Below are positions 34,144 to 43,986 of a stretch of 64,000 nt of DNA, in pieces; positions within the stretch are counted from its first letter, which is position 1; each line of letters opens with the position of its first letter. The translations under genes were made by a program, and so were the position numbers. The stretch comes from Halalkalibacter suaedae (GTDB lineage: Bacteria > Bacillota > Bacilli > Bacillales > Bacillaceae_D), in the NCBI RefSeq assembly GCF_017939705.1, contig NZ_JAGKSQ010000007.1, positions 62,001-126,000 of the forward strand, written 5' to 3'. The notes under the pieces were generated by a model that was not told the DNA's origin, ran no database searches, and saw nothing but the letters and a program-made list of their open reading frames with translations.

Positions 34144-35452
34144 AGGAATTGTTCCGACAGCTAAATTAATGATCGCCTTTTCATCTATTTCATTTCTATT
34201 AATTGTTGCTTCGTTCTTTGGGATCTCATGGACATGGGTTCTACTTATAAATGGTTTCTTCATAGCTGGAAGTTTAGTTGATTTAATGCTTTCGCCAAAT
34301 AAAAGACAAATTCATTTTCAACGAACGATACCGGAGGAAATGGAAAGGAACCTTACCTATCATGTAGAGATTTCTGTGGTTAATGAGTCGTCACACCGCT
34401 TTCACTTCAGGGTGGTTGATGGGCTTCCACAATCATTTTTACGGCCATTCCCTTTAATTGGGCAAGTGAATGAACAGATGCAGACCGTTCTTCTATATGA
34501 AACGAAAGCACCAGTAAGAGGAAGCTATATTGTTGATAAGCTTCATGTAAGATACCGAAGCGTTCTTGGCTTATGGGAGAAGCAGACAACAGTCTCACTT
34601 GAGACAAAGGTTAAGGTCATACCAGATTTAACGGAGACTAAACAGTATCTAGAAAATGCTCAACAGTTTCTGAAGTATGAAGGGGTCAATATTCGTCGTC
34701 AAAAAAAGGGCATGGGAGAGTTTTCAAAAATCCGCAATTATGTTGTTGGTGATGATCCTAGAATGATTAACTGGCGTCAAACAGCTAAGCTACAGGAAGT
34801 GATGACAAATGAATATGAGCCAGAGCATGGGAAATACATTACGATTTTGATTGATTGTGGCAGGATGATGGGGGCCGAACTAAAAAAAGGCAATCGCCTT
34901 GAAAGAGCTTTGGAGGCTGCGTTAACTGTTGCTGCTGCCTCTTTGCAAAAAGGAGACCATGTGTCGGTTATTGCTTTTTCTAATAAAGTAAAGGTATACG
35001 TACCTCCGGCAAAGGGGATGGCTCATCTCCAAACGATCCTTCATGCAATCTATCATTTAGAGGTTGATGCAGTCGAATCAAACTATGCTGATATTCTCCA
35101 CTATATCCAAACAATGCAAAGAAAGAGAAGTTTGCTTTTGTTATTTAGTGATGTACGTACGTTTCTCCATGAAGAAAGTGCTCTAATCTATTTATCACGA
35201 CTTAGAAGACAGCACTTGTTCCTAATGATTGGTGTCGAGGATCGAACCTTGCTTGAAAAGGCAAGCCAACAACCAACGCACCTACATGTGACAATGGCTA
35301 AGAGCATGGCAATGCAACAGTTGATAATCAAAAAACGTGAAAAGAATAAGTGGGAGAAGAGTGGCCTCCATATGCTGGAGGCCAGGGAGGAACAGCTAGC
35401 AGTCACAGCCGTGTCCTCATATATAGACATTATGAATCGAGGGTTGCTCTAG
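34094..35452 (+). CDS. DUF58 (VWA-like) protein, MoxR partner
   Basis: A 452-residue protein. Two membrane helices lie near residues 28-60, followed by a beta domain and the DUF58 core with GMGEFSKIRNYVVGDDPRMI and NWRQTAKLQ. A degenerate von Willebrand A fold follows (ITILIDCGRMM). The TTG start at 34094 is supported by GAGGGGG at 34081-34087 and gives a 50-base overlap with the MoxR gene, longer than usual; a later ATG would remove the first helix. Its last 23 bases overlap the convergent SpoIIM-like gene, so there is no room for a terminator between them. Confidence 0.88.
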   Translation: MTKLLKSLLGRLLFQGRGIVPTAKLMIAFSSISFLLIVASFFGISWTWVLLINGFFIAGSLVDLMLSPNKRQIHFQRTIPEEMERNLTYHVEISVVNESSHRFHFRVVDGLPQSFLRPFPLIGQVNEQMQTVLLYETKAPVRGSYIVDKLHVRYRSVLGLWEKQTTVSLETKVKVIPDLTETKQYLENAQQFLKYEGVNIRRQKKGMGEFSKIRNYVVGDDPRMINWRQTAKLQEVMTNEYEPEHGKYITILIDCGRMMGAELKKGNRLERALEAALTVAAASLQKGDHVSVIAFSNKVKVYVPPAKGMAHLQTILHAIYHLEVDAVESNYADILHYIQTMQRKRSLLLLFSDVRTFLHEESALIYLSRLRRQHLFLMIGVEDRTLLEKASQQPTHLHVTMAKSMAMQQLIIKKREKNKWEKSGLHMLEAREEQLAVTAVSSYIDIMNRGLL

Positions 35453-36410
35453 AATCTTTTCTTTTAAGAAGTGCTTTCCCAATGGCAACATAGAATACGA
35501 GCCCAAAGACGGTAATGATGGCGACAAGGTATTTTGCTTCAAGAGAAATGGCTGCTGGTGTAATAAATCCTTCAATTACACCAGCAATAATAAATAAAGG
35601 AATCGTGCCAAGTAACAATTGAACCGAACGTTTTGCTTGTTCCTTTAATTGATAGCCTCTTGAATAAGAACCAGGAACAAATAACTTGTACCCCATCAAT
35701 AGACCTGCTCCGCCAGCAATGAAGATCGCTGTTAATTCAATCATGCCATGTGGAACAATATAAGCCCAGAAGTCATAGGTTTTGTCATATTGCCAAAAAA
35801 GGGCGGCAAGAGCTCCAATGATGATTCCGTTGTAAATAAGGATATAAATGGTGAGTAAGCCAAAGGTTATTCCACCTGCAAACGCCAAGATCGCAACTTG
35901 GATGTTATTTGTCATAATTTCTGCAGACATTACAGGAGCATCAACCATCCCGTCACTGGCTCCAAGTTGATCAGGATTAACCCCTTGTGCAATTTGAGGG
36001 GGAAGAACAGAATATAAGTGCAGTGGATCATTAATGACTGCAGCAAAGCTTCCTGCCGCTCCTAATGTAAAAAGAAGCATAGCAATAACGACAAATCTCC
36101 ATTGTTCAGAAAGCAAACGAACAAATGTGGTGCCAAAGAATGTTCTAATTTGTTTCATACTTGAAACTTGATCACGATAGAGTAAGTTATGAGACTTAGC
36201 AACGAGGCCATTTAAATAGGCTGTTACATCATCCTGCCCGAAATAAGTTTGACTATAAGACAGGTTCTGTGTGGCCTTCTGGTAAAGTCGATGAAATTGG
36301 TTAATTTCTTCACCAGATATATGTCGCTTCTGTTTGTGCAATGTTGTCATTAGTTCCTCTAGTTGTTTCCAATCAGCACGATGCTGCTTAACAAATTGCT
36401 TTACATTCAT
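35430..36410 (-). CDS. SpoIIM/DUF95-family membrane protein
   Basis: A 326-residue member of the stage II sporulation protein M family. A cytosolic N-terminal segment (about 1-110, with ISGEEINQFHRLYQKATQNL) precedes five or six membrane helices and the family motif PHGMIELTAIFIAGGAGLLMG. SpoIIM itself is shorter; this type usually lies beside RDD, MoxR and DUF58 genes, as here, and its role is probably vegetative. It is divergent from the RDD gene and convergent with DUF58, sharing 23 bases. Confidence 0.88.
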   Translation of the reverse strand: MNVKQFVKQHRADWKQLEELMTTLHKQKRHISGEEINQFHRLYQKATQNLSYSQTYFGQDDVTAYLNGLVAKSHNLLYRDQVSSMKQIRTFFGTTFVRLLSEQWRFVVIAMLLFTLGAAGSFAAVINDPLHLYSVLPPQIAQGVNPDQLGASDGMVDAPVMSAEIMTNNIQVAILAFAGGITFGLLTIYILIYNGIIIGALAALFWQYDKTYDFWAYIVPHGMIELTAIFIAGGAGLLMGYKLFVPGSYSRGYQLKEQAKRSVQLLLGTIPLFIIAGVIEGFITPAAISLEAKYLVAIITVFGLVFYVAIGKALLKRKDSRATLDS

Positions 36411-36524
36411 AATAGCACCTTCTTACTGTATGTTGTTTATTCTGATGAACTCCTTCTATAGTATAGTATCAATAGAAAAATAGAAACATGTAAAAGTAAA
36501 AATGTTCCATAAAAGGAGGGCTCT

Positions 36525-37322
36525 ATGAGTCAAGAAAAGATTGAAATCAAAACACCAGAGTATGTCTCGTTACAGTATCAAACCGCAGGGCTTGGAAGTA
36601 GGGCTTCCGCGTTCATCATCGATCAAATCATCATCACAATCGTAAATATTGCCATGGTTCTTTTTTTCGTTTTTGTCATGATTGGCCAAGATAATTTATT
36701 CATTGAGTCATCAACGGTGCCAATTGCAATTATGGTTATTAGTATATTTCTTGTTAATTGGGGTTATTTTTTCGCGGTAGAGTATTTTTCTGGTGGACGA
36801 ACGATTGGGAAGAAGATGATTGGGATTAGAGTTATCCAAGAAAATGGCCACAGTATTACTTTACTAGCAAGCTTTATTCGTAATCTGTTAAGAATTATTG
36901 ATCAACTCCCTGCAAGCTATTTACTAGGAATGACCATGGTTTTCTTACATTCTAAGCATAAACGTTTAGGGGATATCGTTGCAGGCACAATCGTTGTCCA
37001 TGAAAGAAGGAAGAAACAAAATAAGAAGATGACGCCTCTTGAAAAGGAAATAGAAAGAAGAGGTCTCTCGTTAGATGATCTTGTTTTAGAGGAATGGGCG
37101 ATGAAGGCAATAACAGCAAAAGAGTGGGACATCCTCAAAACATATAGTGAGCGTCTTTCTGGATTGCCTTTGTCAGAAAGAAAAGAACTAACTGCCAAAG
37201 TTGGAAACATTATATTGGTTAAGGTCGGTCTAGAGACCGGAGACAAAACAGAAACGGAACTGGAAAACATGCTCCTTATTGTTTATTTAAAGCTAAGAGA
37301 AGAGTGGGAGTTTGAATTGTAA
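36525..37322 (+). CDS. RDD family membrane protein
   Basis: A 265-residue protein with the RDD domain in its first 160 residues (AGLGSRASAFIIDQIII, then FSGGRTIGKKMIGIRVI and RNLLRIIDQLP) with three or four helices, and a charged cytosolic C-terminal helical domain (about 165-265) seen in this MoxR-linked subtype. ATG follows AAAGGAGGG. It is divergent from the SpoIIM-like gene, with which it commonly forms a complex in inference from co-occurrence. A terminator follows. Confidence 0.88.
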   Translation: MSQEKIEIKTPEYVSLQYQTAGLGSRASAFIIDQIIITIVNIAMVLFFVFVMIGQDNLFIESSTVPIAIMVISIFLVNWGYFFAVEYFSGGRTIGKKMIGIRVIQENGHSITLLASFIRNLLRIIDQLPASYLLGMTMVFLHSKHKRLGDIVAGTIVVHERRKKQNKKMTPLEKEIERRGLSLDDLVLEEWAMKAITAKEWDILKTYSERLSGLPLSERKELTAKVGNIILVKVGLETGDKTETELENMLLIVYLKLREEWEFEL

Positions 37323-37339
37323 AGTTATAGTAAAATTTG

Positions 37340-37376
37340 AAATACCCTGAAGGCAAACGCCTTTGGGGTATTTTTC
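37340..37376 (+). terminator. Terminator after the RDD gene
   Basis: AAATACCCTGAAGGC pairs with GCCTTTGGGGTATTT, followed by TTCTTTT. Confidence 0.87.
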
Positions 37377-37465
37377 TTTTACCACCAGTGTGTTGAATCA
37401 TGAAAGGTTAACAGATTCTTAATATTTCTTTGCTATACTCTCCCTTATATATAGGAGGGGTCTTG

Positions 37466-39172
37466 ATGGGAAGAGAGAGAGAAACTCGTACAAGCTTTTA
37501 TGAAAAGGTCTTTCAAAAGATTGATTTGAAAGCTCGGTTGTTTACTTTATTCTTTGCGATATTAGTTATTTCGGTAGTTGCTGTTGGTCTTAGTTCATAT
37601 TTACAAGCGAAGGATGCAACGACGGAAACCATTGAAAATAGACTAATACGAGAAGCAGAGCTAATGGGGCATATAGCTGAAAATTTAAAGTTTCTGTACG
37701 TTAGTGATGAAAGTTACTTTAATCAAGAGCTAAACAAGCATATAAAAGCACAGAAAGAAACGTTAGAAAAGGAAGGGATTCAACCAGAGTTTTTCTATAT
37801 TACTAATAAAGAAATAACTCCGTTTACAGTCAGTGAGCAAGAGTTACCGACCGTGAGTGAGGCCATCGTAACCGAAATGATTGAGGTTAAACACGGTGTA
37901 TTACATAAAGAAATTGAAGGTACTGCTTATACCATTTCATTCCGGGAAATGAATGAAATCGGTGGCGTTTTTGCACTTCTTGTCCCAGTAGAGTCATACA
38001 TGGGCGCTATTGAAAAAATGGCTAATATGACCCTCATTGTGGTCATTGTAAGTATTGTTTTATCATTTGTTCTATTAGTGTTTTTCGTACGTTCAATTAC
38101 GGTGCCATTGAACAAAATTAGAAATATGATGAGAGATATCCGCGAAGGTAACTTTCAAAAAACAAATGAAATAAACACAACGTTACCTGAAATTATTTCA
38201 TTGCACAAAAGTTATTCGGCTATGATTGATCATATAAGTATGATTTTGAAGGATCTTAACCATACAACGATTAAATTGGAGCGGACAGGAGAGGGCTTAA
38301 GGACATCTTCTGAGGGCACTCTTGCTTCAAGTCAACAGCTAGTTACGGCTATAGGTCTCGTAAAAGAAGGGTCAGAGCAAACAGCAAGTAGCTCAGAGGG
38401 CAGTCTAAATCAATTTAGAGAAATGAAGCAGATAACCCAGGAGATGCAAATCAAGATGGGGAAGGTGTTTGGTCATTCCGAGGATATGAACGACTCCGCT
38501 AAGCAGGGTGAGCATAATATGACGGATATGATTGAAATGATGCACTCCTTCGAGCATGATTTTCATCATCTCACATCAACAATCCAAGACGTAAAGGAAA
38601 GCTCACTATTGATTGCAAATATGGTTGGTTTAATAAAAGGAATCTCTGAACAAACGAAGCTACTCGCGTTAAATGCAACGATTGAAGCAGCTAGAGCGGG
38701 AGAATCAGGAAAGGGATTTGCCGTTGTTGCAACTGAGGTTCGGAAATTAGCTGAACAATCGACGAAAGCAACAGAAGAAATCACCAATTCAATTGTGAGA
38801 ATGGAAGGGAAGACCGTAGAGGCTTCAAAAGAATTTGAACAAATGCTAGCAAAGACAAAGACTAATTTAACAATGGCGAATCACTCAAAGCAATCGTTTG
38901 ATTTGCTAATGCAGGAAATTACAGCAGTGAGTCATAATCTCAAAGAGATGCAGGACGAGCTCAACCAATTCAATGAAACTATACCAACACTCGAATATTC
39001 TGCAGACCGCCTTTCTTCAATTTCTCAGGAAACATCAGCAAGTGCTCAGGAAATGCTAGCAACTAGTGAGCATCAAATCAAACAAATGGAAAATACCCAT
39101 CAAATTGGCTTAGAATTAATCAATCTAGCTACATCGCTATCCAAGATGACAAAGCAATATACGATAGAATAA
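37466..39172 (+). CDS. Methyl-accepting chemotaxis protein
   Basis: A 568-residue chemoreceptor. TM1 (about residues 22-45), an extracytoplasmic single-CACHE-like region (about 46-180), TM2 (about 188-212), HAMP ([20 protein letters not shown]) and the signalling domain with [20 protein letters not shown], where NATIEAA replaces the usual NAAIEAA. ATG 37466 follows ATAGGAGGGG. It faces the next chemoreceptor across a composite family A repeat. The ligand is unknown. Confidence 0.92.
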   Translation: MGRERETRTSFYEKVFQKIDLKARLFTLFFAILVISVVAVGLSSYLQAKDATTETIENRLIREAELMGHIAENLKFLYVSDESYFNQELNKHIKAQKETLEKEGIQPEFFYITNKEITPFTVSEQELPTVSEAIVTEMIEVKHGVLHKEIEGTAYTISFREMNEIGGVFALLVPVESYMGAIEKMANMTLIVVIVSIVLSFVLLVFFVRSITVPLNKIRNMMRDIREGNFQKTNEINTTLPEIISLHKSYSAMIDHISMILKDLNHTTIKLERTGEGLRTSSEGTLASSQQLVTAIGLVKEGSEQTASSSEGSLNQFREMKQITQEMQIKMGKVFGHSEDMNDSAKQGEHNMTDMIEMMHSFEHDFHHLTSTIQDVKESSLLIANMVGLIKGISEQTKLLALNATIEAARAGESGKGFAVVATEVRKLAEQSTKATEEITNSIVRMEGKTVEASKEFEQMLAKTKTNLTMANHSKQSFDLLMQEITAVSHNLKEMQDELNQFNETIPTLEYSADRLSSISQETSASAQEMLATSEHQIKQMENTHQIGLELINLATSLSKMTKQYTIE

Positions 39173-39177
39173 AAAAA

Positions 39178-39596
39178 GAGGTTGGGACATAACTAAAGTG
39201 TCTAACGGAAATGCCGAACAAAGCAATCACATAGCGGATGAAATATACGTAGACTCCTGCGGGATCTAAAAGAGGCCACTGAAAAAGGTGTGATTTTCAC
39301 CTTTCTTTAGTGGCCTTTAAGCAATGAGCGAAACCGTTGCATTGTCTTAAGCCTGCTATGAGTGGGTTTCTCATAGAAGGCGTGCAACGTGAGGAGCCAT
39401 TGCTGCTTCCTCGAACTTGCCCAAAGGGACTTTTTCAGTGGCCTCATCTAAAAGCCAAGGGTGAGACCCCACAGGCGTAGACGAGGAGGCTCACCGGCTT
39501 CCCGCGGAAAGCGTAGTATATTTCAGGAGCGGTTTATGTCCGCTAACTATTGTTACTCGGATTTTCTATTAGTTAAATCACTTTTGTCCCAACCTC
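39178..39596. repeat. Family A repeat, copy 4, with nested insertion
   Basis: Outer element with ends GAGGTTGGGACATAACTAA and TTTTGTCCCAACCTC, inverted relative to copies 1 and 5. Removing the 174-bp insertion and one copy of its 8-bp duplication leaves about 237 bp, close to the full-length copies. It fills the convergent gap between two chemoreceptor genes. Core motifs GATGAAATATACGTAGACTC and GGCTTCCCGCGGAAAGCG are present. Confidence 0.9.
39272..39445. mobile_element. 174-bp MITE-like insertion with 16-bp TIRs and 8-bp TSD
   Basis: The insertion begins GAGGCCACTGAAAAAG and ends CTTTTTCAGTGGCCTC, a perfect 16-bp terminal inverted repeat, and is flanked by ATCTAAAA on both sides (39264-39271 and 39446-39453), an 8-bp target duplication. 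It has no gene. Its left 44 bases form a hairpin by themselves. It is non-autonomous; an IS with the same ends elsewhere in the genome would supply the transposase. Confidence 0.85.
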
Positions 39597-39606
39597 TATT
39601 TAATCA

Positions 39607-41661
39607 CTACTTTAATTTAAAGTGCTGAATAGAACCTTGTAATTGTTCGGCAAGTTTTGCTAGAGATAGAGTGGCTGATGTAACCTCTTTTGAAGAAGCC
39701 GCCTGCTCTTCCATAGATACAGAGACTTGTTGAGTTTTTGAAGCAGTCTCACTTGAAATAGTTGTTATTTGTTCAACACTTGAAGAAATACGTTTAATGG
39801 ATGATTGGATAAGTTCTGATGCTGTTGAAACCTCTTGGATTTGTCCAGTGACATAATCAACCGATTGCTGTATATCATCAAATGTATGTTCAACGGTTTT
39901 GATCGCTTCAATGCCTTTAGAGGATTGTTTCACTGTTTCATCCATTGACTGAACCGTTTCCTCTGTTTCTTTCAAAATGGCTGTAATTAGACTCGTAATC
40001 TGCTCAGATGAGTTTTTTGATTGTTCAGCAAGATTTCGGACCTCATTTGCTACTACAGCAAACCCTTTTCCATGCTCACCTGCTCTAGCTGCTTCAATCG
40101 CTGCATTTAGGGCAAGTAGATTTGTTTGATCAGAAATTTGCGTGATCACGCCAATAATCTGACCAATTTCTTTTGAGCGTACCTCAAGCTGTTTAATTTT
40201 CTCGGCAACCTGTTGAATCTCATCATTTGTTGTTTCAATTTGTGAAAGAGAGGAGTCAATAATCGTAGCACCTTCTCTTGCTTTTTCTGATGTCGTATTT
40301 GCTGCCGTTACTACTTGCTGAGCATTTGCAGTTACCTGTTGTACACTAGCTGTTACATCACGGAGAAGATCGGCACTTTGTAAGACATTGTCTGATTGAT
40401 CCTCTGCCCCAACGGCGACTGCTTGTATCGCTTCAGTTACTTGTTCGGTGACCCTAGTCGATTGCTCTGAAGAGGCAGAAAGTTCTTCAGCAGATGCAGC
40501 TACACTTTCGGACGTCGTGCTAACTTGATGAATCATCGTTTGAAGGTTTGCTAGCATTTGATTGAAGGAATGAGCTAATTCACCAACTTCATCCTTGGTA
40601 TTAAGCTCGATTGGGTCGATAGTTAAATCACCCTGGGCAATTCGCTGAGCTGACTTTGAAACGATACCAATTGGTTTCACCATTCTTCTTAGAATAATAA
40701 AGATAACAATCGCTGCAAAAACGATGCTTAGGATCATCACGATGATAATGTTTGATTGTAACCCTTGAACAGAACCCATATAATGCTCAACTGGAGTATA
40801 CGTTAAGATCGTTAATTGATTATCCTCATTCTCTATAAAGGTTCCCATATTCTCTTGATCATTAAGAGTAAAGGTTCCGTAGCCTGATTGTGCTTCTTGC
40901 ATCTTTTCAAATAAGTCACTAATTCCACCCGCCTGCTCACTGAAATTTAAATTCAGAGCAAGGTCTGCTTGACTTGAGGCAATGACAAGGCCAGATGGAT
41001 CCAAAATCATAGTATTACTTTCCTCGACAGAATCGGTTGCGACTAGTACCTCAGTTAATTTATTAATATCAACAGCAATAACAAGAACTGAAAGAATCTC
41101 TCCTGTTTGCTGATCCATAATTGAATTAGAGATTGTAATAACAGGTCTGCCTGTTATTGGAGAATACATATAGTCACTTGCTGAGACTCCTGGATTTTCT
41201 AGTTGTTCAAAATAGTAAGATTCTAGCTCCTTATCGAAAACGTGACCGACAGAATTGCCACCAACACCATCAATGAATACTTTATCGTCATAAGAAAAAA
41301 AGAGGTTTTCATATAACCCATTTGATGAGTTAACACGTTCGGCTAAATTTTGAGCAATTACTTCAACCTTTTCTTGATCAATTTGATTGGTTTCATTTAA
41401 CTCATCAAAGAACTCGATCATAAAAAGCTCACTAACCATTGCTTCAGATAATTGGAATTGTGAATCAAATACTGATTCAAATTGTTTGTTTTTTTCATTT
41501 GCGACCGAGCTTAAAGAGTTTCTAGCTTCGGTTTCTAGTGCATTTGAAGTGGTGTAGCTCGTGTAAACTAACGTAATTAACATTGGAATAATTAAACAGA
41601 TAAGGCTAGTAAGAAAAATTTTCAAAAATAAACTGTTTTTATAAAATGACCTTTTCTTCAT
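39607..41661 (-). CDS. Methyl-accepting chemotaxis protein with double-CACHE-like sensor
   Basis: A 684-residue chemoreceptor. TM1 (about 10-32), a long extracytoplasmic domain (about 33-300) of the dCACHE type (for example [20 protein letters not shown]), TM2 (about 305-328), HAMP and signalling domain with [20 protein letters not shown]. This layout is shared with B. subtilis McpA/B/C and TlpA, receptors for amino acids and pH. ATG 41661 (MKKRSFYK) follows AAGGGAGTG; a longer frame to 41772 lacks a ribosome site and would bury the signal anchor. Confidence 0.93.
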   Translation of the reverse strand: MKKRSFYKNSLFLKIFLTSLICLIIPMLITLVYTSYTTSNALETEARNSLSSVANEKNKQFESVFDSQFQLSEAMVSELFMIEFFDELNETNQIDQEKVEVIAQNLAERVNSSNGLYENLFFSYDDKVFIDGVGGNSVGHVFDKELESYYFEQLENPGVSASDYMYSPITGRPVITISNSIMDQQTGEILSVLVIAVDINKLTEVLVATDSVEESNTMILDPSGLVIASSQADLALNLNFSEQAGGISDLFEKMQEAQSGYGTFTLNDQENMGTFIENEDNQLTILTYTPVEHYMGSVQGLQSNIIIVMILSIVFAAIVIFIILRRMVKPIGIVSKSAQRIAQGDLTIDPIELNTKDEVGELAHSFNQMLANLQTMIHQVSTTSESVAASAEELSASSEQSTRVTEQVTEAIQAVAVGAEDQSDNVLQSADLLRDVTASVQQVTANAQQVVTAANTTSEKAREGATIIDSSLSQIETTNDEIQQVAEKIKQLEVRSKEIGQIIGVITQISDQTNLLALNAAIEAARAGEHGKGFAVVANEVRNLAEQSKNSSEQITSLITAILKETEETVQSMDETVKQSSKGIEAIKTVEHTFDDIQQSVDYVTGQIQEVSTASELIQSSIKRISSSVEQITTISSETASKTQQVSVSMEEQAASSKEVTSATLSLAKLAEQLQGSIQHFKLK

Positions 41662-41838
41662 TTGTTGCACTCCCTTTAGTTGGTTAAAGTTTTCTTTACA
41701 TATAGTAGCACGAAGGATCAAAAATAGTACAGTATTTAAACTTAAAATATTAAAATAAAATAATTTTGACATAAATGATCGATTATTCTTCTTTCTTTTT
41801 ACTAACCTAAAAAGTTTGCAATAATGTTAAAATTTCGA

Positions 41839-41868
41839 TTGACAAAATTAATTGGAAAATTATACAAT
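41839..41868 (+). promoter_or_regulatory. Strong sigma-A-type promoter of the ABC exporter leader
   Basis: TTGACA (41839-41844) and TATACAAT (41861-41868) with a spacing of 16-18 bases, about 30 bases before the leader peptide start. Confidence 0.7.
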
Positions 41869-41898
41869 GTGGTTACTATTAAAAGGGGGGTATATGAA

Positions 41899-41970
41899 AT
41901 GATTGTTTTAAAGTATAGTATCTTTACAACTTCAAACAATGTAACCCGCCTAAAATATCGTTCCTTTTAA
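41899..41970 (+). CDS. Leader peptide of a BmrB-type attenuator
   Basis: A 23-codon frame (MIVLKYSIFTTSNN and so on, ending in RSF) preceded by AAAAGGGGGG. It lies between a strong promoter and an intrinsic terminator, upstream of the YheI/YheH-like exporter genes. In B. subtilis the equivalent genes (bmrCD) are preceded by the leader gene bmrB, whose translation controls terminator formation in response to ribosome-targeting drugs. An ATG AAA TGA five bases upstream might compete for initiation. The end of this frame, 41941-41953, can pair with 41991-42003, giving an alternative RNA fold. Confidence 0.6.
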   Translation: MIVLKYSIFTTSNNVTRLKYRSF

Positions 41971-42033
41971 AGGACTATTTATTTTGTTATTTACGCAGGT
42001 TACGTAACTTAGTAGCGTGCGATTTTGTCTTTT

Positions 42034-42068
42034 GGGGGCGTCATGCACTAACGCATGACGCCCTTTTT
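42034..42068 (+). terminator. Attenuator terminator upstream of the ABC exporter genes
   Basis: GGGCGTCATGC (42036-42046) pairs perfectly with GCATGACGCCC (42053-42063), followed by TTTTT. It lies between leader peptide and transporter genes with no gene in between, so transcripts must read through it to express the exporter. Confidence 0.9.
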
Positions 42069-42138
42069 GTGTTTAACGGTTGTTCCGAGTATTTACTCGT
42101 TAACAATAAATTAAAAAAAGTGAAAGGAGTTTTTGACA

Positions 42139-42195
42139 ATGAAGCAAGTTGAGGGGATCCGCATGATTAAATCAGATTGGACAGAAGATGGCTAA
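42139..42195 (+). CDS. Possible second short ORF in the exporter leader
   Basis: An 18-codon frame (MKQVEGIRMIKSDWTEDG) with GAAAGGAG at a suitable distance, between the attenuator terminator and the exporter gene. It may be a translated leader or aid coupling into the first transporter gene; no relatives are recognised. The ribosome site is the main support. Confidence 0.35.
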   Translation: MKQVEGIRMIKSDWTEDG

Positions 42196-42237
42196 CGAAG
42201 CAATAAAAATGGAAATAATGGAGGAGGAACTTGTTTT

Positions 42238-43986
42238 ATGTTCTCAGTACTTTGGAAACTAGGTTGGTTTTTTAAGCAATATTGGAAGCGATATACGATC
42301 GCAGTCCTATTACTAATTGTCGTTAGCTTCTTGGACGTCATTCCACCAAAACTAATTGGAATTGCTATTGATGAAATACAGTTTAGACAGTTGACGATGG
42401 AACGGCTACAGGAGCTTTTATTATTTTATGGTGGATTAATCATCGTAAGTTATTTAGTCACGTATGTTTGGATGTACCAGTTGTTTGGGGGAGCTTTTTT
42501 AATTGAACGTATTTTAAGGTTTCGTTTCATGAGACATTTGCTTTCAATGACTCCTCGCTTTTTCGAAAAAAACCGTACAGGTGATTTAATGGCAAGAGCA
42601 ACAAATGATTTGAAAGCCATATCAATGACTGCCGGTTTTGGTATCTTAACGTTAATTGATTCAACGATTTTCATGATTATTATTATTGCGGTCATGGGTT
42701 TTACGATCAGCTGGCAGCTTACTCTAGCAGCATTGATTCCATTACCATTGATGGCAATTGCTATTCAATTTTATGGTAAATTAATTCATCAACGGTTTAC
42801 AGCCGCTCAAGACGCATTCGGTAACTTAAATGACAATGTCTTAGAATCGATTGCGGGAGTGAGAGTAATCCGGGCCTATGTACAAGAAAAGGCAGATGAA
42901 AAAAGATTCAAAGATGAAACAGAAGGCGTCTATGAGAAGAATATGGGAGTTGCAAAGGTAGATGCCCTTTTCGAGCCGACGATTAAGATTTTAGTTGGGT
43001 TAAGCTATGTTATTGGACTTGGATATGGTGCTTATCTAGTTTTTCACCAAACAATTACACTTGGTCAATTGATTAGCTTCAATATTTACTTAGGAATGCT
43101 TATTTGGCCAATGTTTGCAGTAGGGGAGCTCATTAATGTCTTACAACGAGGGAATGCTTCCTTGGATCGTGTAAATGAAACACTTTCCTACGATCCTGAT
43201 GTCAAGGATGCAGATCAGAGCCTGACAGTGGCAAGTCCAGAAACAATTTCGTTCTCGGATGTTACCTTCCGCTATCCTTCATCAACGTCGGATAATTTGA
43301 AAAATATTTCTTTATATGTTGAGAAGGGGCAAACCATTGGGGTTGTTGGTAAAACAGGTAGTGGAAAGACAACACTCTTGAAACAGTTGTTACGTGATTA
43401 CCCATTAGGAACTGGAAGCATTTCTATATCGAATACACCGCTTGAGCAGATCCCAGTAGATGATGTACATTCCTGGATTGGATACGTTCCACAGGAGCAA
43501 ATTCTATTTTCGAGAACAATTCGAGAAAACCTTAAGTTTGGGAAAGAAGAAGTTAGTGAAGAAGAGATTGAATATGCACTAACTTTAGCCGCATTTGATA
43601 ATGATTTAACTGTCCTTCCAAAAGGGCTAGATACACTCGTTGGTGAGAAAGGGGTTGCCCTATCTGGGGGACAAAAACAACGAATTTCAATTGCACGAGC
43701 GTTAATTAAAAACCCAGATATTCTTTTACTGGACGATGCGATGTCTGCTGTTGATGGAAAAACAGAAGCAAAAATGATAGAGAATATTCGCAGAGAACGT
43801 GCAGGAAAGACAACATTTATTACGACACATCGCCTTTCAGCAGTCCAACATGCAGATTGGATTGTAGTCATGGAAGACGGCGAAATCGTAGAAGAGGGTA
43901 CACATGAGCAGCTACTTACGCTCAATGGATGGTACAAGGAGCAATTTGACCGTCAACAGTCTGAGTCATATGGGGAGGTGAGCTAG
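42238..43986 (+). CDS. yheI: ABC multidrug exporter half, YheI/BmrC-like
   Basis: A 582-residue ABC half-transporter: six-helix membrane domain (about 1-310) and ATPase domain with GKTGSGKTT (Walker A), LSGGQKQRISIARAL (signature) and LLLDDAMSAVD (Walker B), in which the residue after the catalytic-glutamate position is unusual: the sequence is DDA rather than DEA. This degenerate site is characteristic of BmrC, which pairs with BmrD to form a heterodimer with one working ATP site. Length is close to B. subtilis YheI (585). GGAGGAGG lies before the ATG. The stop codon is immediately followed by the ATG of the partner gene. Confidence 0.93.
   Translation: MFSVLWKLGWFFKQYWKRYTIAVLLLIVVSFLDVIPPKLIGIAIDEIQFRQLTMERLQELLLFYGGLIIVSYLVTYVWMYQLFGGAFLIERILRFRFMRHLLSMTPRFFEKNRTGDLMARATNDLKAISMTAGFGILTLIDSTIFMIIIIAVMGFTISWQLTLAALIPLPLMAIAIQFYGKLIHQRFTAAQDAFGNLNDNVLESIAGVRVIRAYVQEKADEKRFKDETEGVYEKNMGVAKVDALFEPTIKILVGLSYVIGLGYGAYLVFHQTITLGQLISFNIYLGMLIWPMFAVGELINVLQRGNASLDRVNETLSYDPDVKDADQSLTVASPETISFSDVTFRYPSSTSDNLKNISLYVEKGQTIGVVGKTGSGKTTLLKQLLRDYPLGTGSISISNTPLEQIPVDDVHSWIGYVPQEQILFSRTIRENLKFGKEEVSEEEIEYALTLAAFDNDLTVLPKGLDTLVGEKGVALSGGQKQRISIARALIKNPDILLLDDAMSAVDGKTEAKMIENIRRERAGKTTFITTHRLSAVQHADWIVVMEDGEIVEEGTHEQLLTLNGWYKEQFDRQQSESYGEVS

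Noticed and set aside
39178-39596. Complete insertion sequence
   Set aside because: Terminal repeats and target duplication are present but there is no transposase frame in 174 bp.
43398-43937. 179-codon - strand frame inside yheI
   Set aside because: It lies opposite the conserved ATPase domain and has low-complexity Ser-rich translation.
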